35,611 nt of DNA, taken from positions 1-35,611 of the forward strand of contig JAJVIL010000094.1 in assembly GCA_022072045.1 (NCBI GenBank). Reading direction: 5' to 3'. Source of the stretch: Burkholderiaceae bacterium. Lineage in GTDB: Bacteria > Pseudomonadota > Gammaproteobacteria > Burkholderiales > Burkholderiaceae_C. Positions 30,997 to 35,611 of this stretch are shown here, one piece after another (position 1 is the first letter of the stretch; each line of letters starts with the position of its first letter). A program made the translations under genes and the position numbers. Under the pieces are notes generated by a model. The model worked only from the letters and a program-made list of their open reading frames with translations. It did not search any database and was not told where the DNA came from.

Positions 30997-31736
30997 GAGC
31001 CCGCCGCGCCTTTGCCGCCTGGTCGATCGCCACCGCCGCGCTGGCGCTCGGCGGTTGCGCCACTGTCGCGGGCGGCACTCCGGGCGACCCGCTCGAAGGC
31101 TTCAATCGCGCGGTGTTCGCCTTCAATGAAAGGCTCGACTCGGCGCTGATCAAGCCGGTGGCCACCGGCTACCAGACCGTGCTTCCGCAGTTCGTGCGCA
31201 ACCGCATCGACAACTTCTTCGACAACTTCCACGACGGCTGGTCGGCGGTCAACCAGTTGTTGCAGGGCAAGCCCTCCGCGGCGCTGGAGATGGGGCTGAA
31301 ATTCGGCGTCAACACTGTGTTCGGCTTCGGCGGGTTCGTCGACGTGGCCGGATCGGCCATCGAGCGCCGCTCGGAGGACTTCGGCCAGACCCTGGGGCGC
31401 TGGGGCATCGGGCCGGGACCCTATCTGGTGCTGCCGCTGCTGGGCCCGAGCACGGTGCGCGACACCGCGGCGCTCGGCCTCGACCTGCGCGCGACCCCCG
31501 AGGCTTTCGTCGATCGTCGACCGGAGCGCTGGGGACTCGTCACGGTGCACTTGATCAGTGCGCGCGCGAGATTGTTGTCGACCACGCGCCTGATCGATGA
31601 GCTCGCGCTCGACAAGTACGCGTTGATTCGCGACGGCTATCTGGCGCGGCGGCGCAGCCTGGTCTACGACGGCAACCCGCCGGAGGATCCCGACCCCGAC
31701 GACAGCGGCCCGACCCAGGCTGCGCCGTCGCAGTGA
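30993..31736 (+). CDS. mlaA: Outer-membrane lipoprotein MlaA (VacJ)
   Basis: The 247-residue lipoprotein has a signal sequence ending in lipobox LGGC (Cys22), followed by GDPLEGFNRAVFAFNERLD, the standard MlaA start, and FVRNRIDNFFDNFHDGW, NTVFGFGGFVDVA, EDFGQTLGRWGIGPGPYLVLPLLGPST and a DKYALIRDGYLARRR C-terminal core. It sits in the outer membrane with porins and removes misplaced phospholipids from the outer leaflet. GTG 30993 overlaps the mlaD stop by four bases. The stop is 56 bases before the mlaC ATG. Its location inside the mla operon differs from E. coli, where vacJ is separate. Confidence 0.95.
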   Translation: MRARRAFAAWSIATAALALGGCATVAGGTPGDPLEGFNRAVFAFNERLDSALIKPVATGYQTVLPQFVRNRIDNFFDNFHDGWSAVNQLLQGKPSAALEMGLKFGVNTVFGFGGFVDVAGSAIERRSEDFGQTLGRWGIGPGPYLVLPLLGPSTVRDTAALGLDLRATPEAFVDRRPERWGLVTVHLISARARLLSTTRLIDELALDKYALIRDGYLARRRSLVYDGNPPEDPDPDDSGPTQAAPSQ

Positions 31737-31792
31737 ACCGCGCGCTGCCGGATTGCGTTAAGGTGGCGGCGACAACAAGCGAAGGAAAACAG

Positions 31793-32401
31793 ATGTTTCG
31801 AGCAGCCCTTGTGGGCCTGTCCCTGTGCGCGCTGCAGGCGCTCGCGCTGGCCGACGTGGCGCCCGACGCCTTCGTGCAGAAGCTGTCGAGCGAAGTGATC
31901 GGTGCCGTGAAGAGCGACCAGGCGATCCAGGCGGGCGACGTGGCGCGCATCCGCGCGCTGGTCGACGCCAAGATCGTTCCGCACGTCGACCTGCAGCGCA
32001 TGGTCGTCAAGTCGGTGGGCCCGCAGTGGCGTACCGCCAGCCCCGAGCAGCGCAAGCGGCTGACCGAGGAGTTCAAGACCTACCTGATCAACACCTACTC
32101 GGGTGCGCTGACGCAGGTGAAGGATCAGACCGTCAAGCTGCGGCCGCTGCGCGCCGGGGCCAACGCCAACGAGGTGGTCGTGGGCACCGACGTGGTCGGC
32201 GGCGGCGAGCCGATCCAGCTCGACTATCGGCTCGAGAAGTCCGGCGACACCTGGAAGATCTACGACTTCAACGTGCTCGGGTTGTGGGCCACCGACAGCT
32301 TTCGCAGCCAGTTCGCGCGCGACCTCAGCGCCGGCGGCATCGACGCGCTGATCGATCGCCTGGCCGAGAAGAACAAGGCGATCGCCGGCGGCAAGAGCTG
32401 A
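31793..32401 (+). CDS. mlaC: Periplasmic phospholipid carrier MlaC
   Basis: The 202-residue precursor has a signal peptide (MFRAALVGLSLCALQALALA, cleavage before DVAPDAF). It is a Ttg2D/MlaC-family protein that shuttles phospholipid between MlaA and MlaFEDB. Family segments are PHVDLQRMVVKSVGPQWRTASPEQ, TEEFKTYLINTYSGAL, DYRLEKSGDTWKIYDFNVLG and SFRSQFARDL. I use ATG 31793, which has AAGGA about eight bases upstream and a proper signal peptide. The ORF-track GTG at 31733 overlaps the mlaA stop but would add 20 polar residues before the signal. Confidence 0.95.
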   Translation: MFRAALVGLSLCALQALALADVAPDAFVQKLSSEVIGAVKSDQAIQAGDVARIRALVDAKIVPHVDLQRMVVKSVGPQWRTASPEQRKRLTEEFKTYLINTYSGALTQVKDQTVKLRPLRAGANANEVVVGTDVVGGGEPIQLDYRLEKSGDTWKIYDFNVLGLWATDSFRSQFARDLSAGGIDALIDRLAEKNKAIAGGKS

Positions 32402-32424
32402 CGGTCTGCACGCCCCGTACGCCG

Positions 32425-32715
32425 ATGCTGGTGCTGCCCGAGGTGCTGACGCTGCGCGAGGCCTCGACCACGCTGAACATGCTCGAGCAGGCCATGCGTG
32501 CCGACGATGCCGCGACGCTGACCATCGACGCCTCGTCGCTGCGCAGTTTCGACACCGCCGCGGTGGCGGTGCTGCTCGAATGCCGCAGGCTCGCACAGGC
32601 CTGGCACAAGGGCTTCGACGTGCGCGGCGCGCCGCTCAAGCTGACCGAACTGGTGCGCATGTACGGCGTCGAATCGCTGCTGGCGTTCGCGGCACCGCCG
32701 CATCCGGCGCGCTAG
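32425..32715 (+). CDS. mlaB: STAS-domain protein MlaB
   Basis: The 96-residue cytoplasmic STAS protein binds MlaF and is needed for ATPase assembly and activity. The core LTIDASSLRSFDTAAVAVLLECRRLAQ is split here as SSLRSFDTAAVAVLLE; Thr44 sits where the functional threonine of E. coli MlaB lies. LKLTELVRMYGVESLL forms the C-terminal helix. The gene is 23 bases after mlaC and closes the operon. The 296-residue ORF of the track runs back out of frame through mlaC. ATG 32425 gives MLVLPEVLTLREA; ribosome-site evidence is weak. Confidence 0.9.
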   Translation: MLVLPEVLTLREASTTLNMLEQAMRADDAATLTIDASSLRSFDTAAVAVLLECRRLAQAWHKGFDVRGAPLKLTELVRMYGVESLLAFAAPPHPAR

Positions 32716-32778
32716 TGCCGTGAGCCGGAAGACCGTGGCAGTGGGATTCGGCCACTTCGCGGGCTCGGTGGCGCGGCG

Positions 32779-34224
32779 CTACTGCTCCTCGTCCCACACG
32801 CAGCCGTCGCGCGCGATCATCGCGCTGGCCGCCGGTGGCCCCCAGGTACCCGCTGCGTACGGTCTCGGCGGGCTCGCGTCGTCGGCCCACGCCTGCAGCA
32901 CGGGCTCGACCCAGCGCCATGCCTGCTCCTGCTCGTCGCTGCGCACGAACAGATTGAGTCGCCCGGCGATCGCATCGAGCAGCAGCCGCTCGTAAGCACC
33001 GACGCGCTCGGCCGCGAACGCCTTCTCGAAATCGAGGTCGAGGAACACCGGCGCCAGCCAGTCGCCGTGGCCCGACCCCTTGGCGGCCAGCAGGTGCAGC
33101 TCGAGGCCGTCTTCGGGCTGCAGCTTGATCACCAGCTTGTTGGCGCGCGCGCTGCCGGGAAAGATCGGATGCGGCACGGGCCTGAAGTTGACGACGATCT
33201 GCGCATGCCGGGCCGCCAGCCGCTTGCCCGTGCGCAGGAAGAACGGCACGCCCGCCCAGCGCCAGTTCTGCACCTCGGTGCGCAGCGCGACGAAGGTCTC
33301 GGTCGTACTGCCGGCGGGCACCTTGGCCTCGTCGAGGTAGCCGATCGCCGCCTTGCCGTCGACGGTGCCGGCCCGGTACTGGCCGCGCACGACGTCGCGC
33401 GCCACGCTCTCGGGCGTGAAGGCTTTCAGCGATTTCAGCACCTTCAGCTTCTCGTCGCGGATGGCATCGGCGTCGTGGGTCGGCGGCGGTTCCATCGCGA
33501 TCATCGTCAGCAACTGCAGTGCGTGGTTCTGCACCATGTCGCGCAGCGCGCCGGTGCGGTCGTAGAAGTCGCCGCGCGTGCCCACACCGATCGCCTCGGC
33601 CAGCGTGATCTGGATGTTGGCGATGCTCTCGCGGCGCCACAGCGGCTCGAACAGCGCATTGCCGAAGCGCAGCGCCGACAGGTTCTGCACCGACGGCTTG
33701 CCCAGGTAGTGGTCGATTCGCAGCGCCTGATGCTCGCCGAACGCGGCGGCCACCACGCGGTTGATCTCGCGCGCACTGCGGAGGTCGTGGCCGAGCGGCT
33801 TCTCGAGCACGACGCGCACGTGCGGCCCGTTCAGCCCCGCCGCACCGAGCTGCGCGCACACCAGCGGGAACAGGTGCGGGCTGGTCGCCAGGTACATCAC
33901 CACCGTCTGCGTGCCACGTTCGCCGAGCCACTGCTTCAGGCCGACGTAGTCGGCCGGCTGCGACAGATCCATGCGCCGGTAGTGCAGCAGCGCGGCGAAG
34001 CGCTCGAACTCCTCGTTGCTCGGGCGCTTGGCGCTTTCGACCTCGCCGAAGCGCGCCTGGATCAGTGCGCGGTAGTCGTCGTCGCTGCGCGCGTCGCGCG
34101 CCACCGCGAGGATGCGCCCGTGGGCCGGCAGCTTGCCGTGCCGAAACGCCTGGAACAGCGCGGGCATCAGCTTGCGCCACGCCAGGTCGCCGGTGCCGCC
34201 GAACAGGACGAGGTCGAACGACAT
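32779..34224 (-). CDS. zwf: Glucose-6-phosphate 1-dehydrogenase
   Basis: The 481-residue NADP-linked enzyme opens the oxidative pentose-phosphate/Entner-Doudoroff route by oxidising glucose 6-phosphate to 6-phosphogluconolactone. The N-terminal Rossmann motif is GGTGDLAWRKL (9-19). The active-site peptide RIDHYLGK contains the substrate-binding lysine and catalytic histidine region, and EAIGVGTRGDFYDRTGALRDMVQNH is also conserved. The track start is 13 codons upstream, but MSFDLVLFGGTGDLA is the normal N terminus, hence ATG 34224. It stands alone: no pgl, edd or eda gene is visible. It converges on mlaB with a 63-base gap and diverges from the binding-protein gene. Confidence 0.96.
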   Translation of the reverse strand: MSFDLVLFGGTGDLAWRKLMPALFQAFRHGKLPAHGRILAVARDARSDDDYRALIQARFGEVESAKRPSNEEFERFAALLHYRRMDLSQPADYVGLKQWLGERGTQTVVMYLATSPHLFPLVCAQLGAAGLNGPHVRVVLEKPLGHDLRSAREINRVVAAAFGEHQALRIDHYLGKPSVQNLSALRFGNALFEPLWRRESIANIQITLAEAIGVGTRGDFYDRTGALRDMVQNHALQLLTMIAMEPPPTHDADAIRDEKLKVLKSLKAFTPESVARDVVRGQYRAGTVDGKAAIGYLDEAKVPAGSTTETFVALRTEVQNWRWAGVPFFLRTGKRLAARHAQIVVNFRPVPHPIFPGSARANKLVIKLQPEDGLELHLLAAKGSGHGDWLAPVFLDLDFEKAFAAERVGAYERLLLDAIAGRLNLFVRSDEQEQAWRWVEPVLQAWADDASPPRPYAAGTWGPPAASAMIARDGCVWDEEQ

Positions 34225-34343
34225 ACGCCGATTGTGCACGGCGGCAACGCCGCGGGCGCCCACCGGGTTTGTCCGAGCGCCGCAGCGGGCGGGCCGCGGC
34301 CGCGCGCGGCTACCATCGTTGCACCGAAGTCAGGAGCCGATCC

Positions 34344-35384
34344 ATGCTCGTCAAACACTCACTCAAGCTCGTTTCGTCCGCACTGCTGGCCGGCGCGACG
34401 CTGCTCGCGGCACCGGCGCGTGCGCAAGACTCGCTGAACATCATCTGCTCGGTGCAGGCCGACTGGTGCAACGGTCTTTCGACGGCCTACGCGCGCGCCA
34501 CCGGGGTCAAGGTGAATCTCAGCCTGAAGGGCTCGGGCGAAGCGCTCGCGCAACTGGTCGCCGAGCGCGAGAACCCCAAGACCGACGTCTGGTTCGGCGG
34601 CACCGGCGACCCGCACCTGCAGGCGGCCGAGCAGGGGCTCACGCTCGAATACAAATCGCCGCTGCTGTCGCAGTTGCAGCCGTGGGCGCAGCGGCAGGCG
34701 CAGCAGGCGGGCTACAAGACGGTGGGCATCTACTCGGGGCCGCTCGGCTTCGGCTACAACCCCGAGCTGCTGGCCAAGAAGAAGCTCGCCGTGCCCCAGA
34801 GCTGGGCCGACCTGCTCAAGCCCGAGTACAAGGGCGAGATCCAGGTCGCTAACCCGGCCTCCAGCGGTACCGCGTACACGATGATCGCCACGCTGGTGCA
34901 GTTGTGGGGCGAAGACAAGGCGTTCGACTACCTCAAGGCGCTGCACAAGAACGTCAGCGTCTACACGCGCTCGGGCACCGCGCCGATCAAGGCGGTGGCG
35001 CGAGGCGAGACCGCGGTCTCGATCAGCTTCGTGCACGACGGCCCGCCCGAGAAGCTGCACGGCTTCCCGGTCGAGACGGTGACGCCTTCGGAGGGCACCG
35101 GCGCCGAGATCGGCTCGATGAGCATCGTCAAGGGCGCACGCCATCTGGAGGCGGCCAAGAAGTTCTACGACTGGGCGCTCTCGCCGGCGGCGCAGGAGAT
35201 CCCGTTCCAGACCAAGGCGTCGTTCCAGGTGCCGTCGAACGTCGCGACCAAGCTCGACCCCAACGTGCCTGACTTTCGCAAGATCAAGTTCATCGACTAC
35301 GACTACGCCAAGTACGGCGCCAGCGCCGAGCGCAAGCGCCTGATCGCGCGCTGGGAGAAGGACGTCAACTCGCTGCCGAAATGA
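34344..35384 (+). CDS. ABC transporter periplasmic binding protein, COG1840/AfuA type
   Basis: The 346-residue precursor has a signal peptide (MLVKHSLKLVSSALLAGATLLAAPARA, cleavage before QDSLN; quoted only in part as SSALLAGATLLAAPARA). The mature part matches the family of Fe3+-type and related binding proteins: NIICSVQADWCNGLSTAY, LKGSGEALAQL, DVWFGGTGDPHLQAAEQG, GPLGFGYNPELL, VANPASSGTAYTMIATL and ALSPAAQEIPFQTK. This family includes iron, phosphonate and sugar-phosphate binders. I do not see the adjacent tyrosine pair that defines classic FbpA, so iron is only a guess. GTCAGGAGCC gives a good ribosome site, and the stop overlaps the next permease start (ATGA). Confidence 0.9.
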   Translation: MLVKHSLKLVSSALLAGATLLAAPARAQDSLNIICSVQADWCNGLSTAYARATGVKVNLSLKGSGEALAQLVAERENPKTDVWFGGTGDPHLQAAEQGLTLEYKSPLLSQLQPWAQRQAQQAGYKTVGIYSGPLGFGYNPELLAKKKLAVPQSWADLLKPEYKGEIQVANPASSGTAYTMIATLVQLWGEDKAFDYLKALHKNVSVYTRSGTAPIKAVARGETAVSISFVHDGPPEKLHGFPVETVTPSEGTGAEIGSMSIVKGARHLEAAKKFYDWALSPAAQEIPFQTKASFQVPSNVATKLDPNVPDFRKIKFIDYDYAKYGASAERKRLIARWEKDVNSLPK

Positions 35385-35611
35385 CAGGCCTCCGGCGCGC
35401 CGAGCGCCGGCAAGACTCCTGGCTGCGCGGGTGGATCGCGGCCGGGCTGCTCGCGTACGTCGCGCTGCCGTGGTATGCGATCCAGGACACGGCCTGGTAC
35501 CGCGTGCTGCCGCAGGTGCTCGGTGGCGCGCAGACCGGCAGCGCCATCGTGCAGGCGCTGGTGCACGGGCGGTGGTGGTTGCTGTTCGGGCTCGCCGGGC
35601 TGGCGCTGGCC
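35381..35611 (+). CDS. ABC transporter permease, iron-type (partial, cut by window end)
   Basis: Seventy-seven codons are visible from an ATG overlapping the binding-protein stop by four bases, and the frame stays open to the window edge. The product begins MTGLRRAERRQDSWLRGW, then a hydrophobic helix (IAAGLLAYVALPWYAI), a short QDTAWYRVLPQVLGG loop and a second hydrophobic stretch (WWLLFGLAGLALA). This fits the first helices of an FbpB-like permease working with the preceding binding protein. The remainder, including the EAA loops, lies outside the window. Confidence 0.8.
   Translation, partial: MTGLRRAERRQDSWLRGWIAAGLLAYVALPWYAIQDTAWYRVLPQVLGGAQTGSAIVQALVHGRWWLLFGLAGLALA

Noticed and set aside
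34309-34320. TACCAT as a -10 element for the binding-protein gene
   Set aside because: No acceptable -35 sequence lies 16-18 bases upstream in the GC-rich flank, so I did not annotate a promoter.

Overview
The window reads as chromosomal DNA of a GC-rich betaproteobacterium, most likely Burkholderiales. This is inferred from the trimeric porin type, Coq7 (ubiquinone), the adjacent lptM-lysA/cyaY genes, the conserved order PBP1A-pilMNOPQ-aroK-aroB-gltB-gltD, and a six-gene Mla operon that includes mlaA. Species cannot be fixed from sequence alone. I see 33 supportable protein genes, the last one cut by the window edge. I see no rRNA, tRNA, CRISPR array, phage or complete insertion sequence. 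No gene-free stretch exceeds 300 bases; the longest are about 270 bases, upstream of the porin and upstream of pilM.

Layout. 1-3.4 kb: a CobT-family gene and ilvA on the minus strand, with a divergent OsmC/YhfA-type gene. 3.3-6.0 kb: coq7 (minus), a strongly translated porin with a clear terminator, and a DUF3047 lipoprotein candidate. 6.1-10.2 kb: an Opp/Dpp-type ABC transporter (two permeases, two ATPases) without a binding-protein gene. Structured GC-rich repeats lie between the permeases and inside the 5' end of the last ATPase gene. 10.2-14.5 kb: lysA with the small lipoprotein gene lptM (minus), cyaY (plus) and the PBP1A gene (minus). 14.7-21.6 kb: pilMNOPQ for the type IV pilus inner-membrane platform and secretin, then shikimate genes aroK and aroB. 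21.6-22.3 kb: a RAYT-like transposase-family gene that has lost its catalytic residues. 22.5-28.8 kb: gltB and gltD (glutamate synthase). 28.8-32.7 kb: mlaFEDACB for outer-membrane lipid asymmetry. 32.8-34.2 kb: zwf (minus). 34.3-35.6 kb: a COG1840-type binding protein and the start of its permease.

How the genes work together. PilM-Q form one machine, and their starts and stops overlap almost throughout. The Mla genes form one retrograde phospholipid pathway from the outer-membrane lipoprotein (MlaA) through the periplasmic carrier (MlaC) to the inner-membrane ABC complex (MlaFEDB). AroK/AroB feed aromatic synthesis, GltBD assimilates ammonia, IlvA and LysA make amino acids, and Zwf supplies NADPH. 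LptM (LPS translocon maturation), PBP1A, porin and Mla are all envelope functions.

Most of the window is ordinary core genome. The points worth a second look are the catalytically degenerate RAYT-like protein between aroB and gltB, the CobT-family protein lacking the usual catalytic glutamates, a perfect palindrome upstream of the porin/coq7 pair, and the repeat read as protein at the N terminus of an ABC ATPase. I did not find a convincing new multi-gene system.
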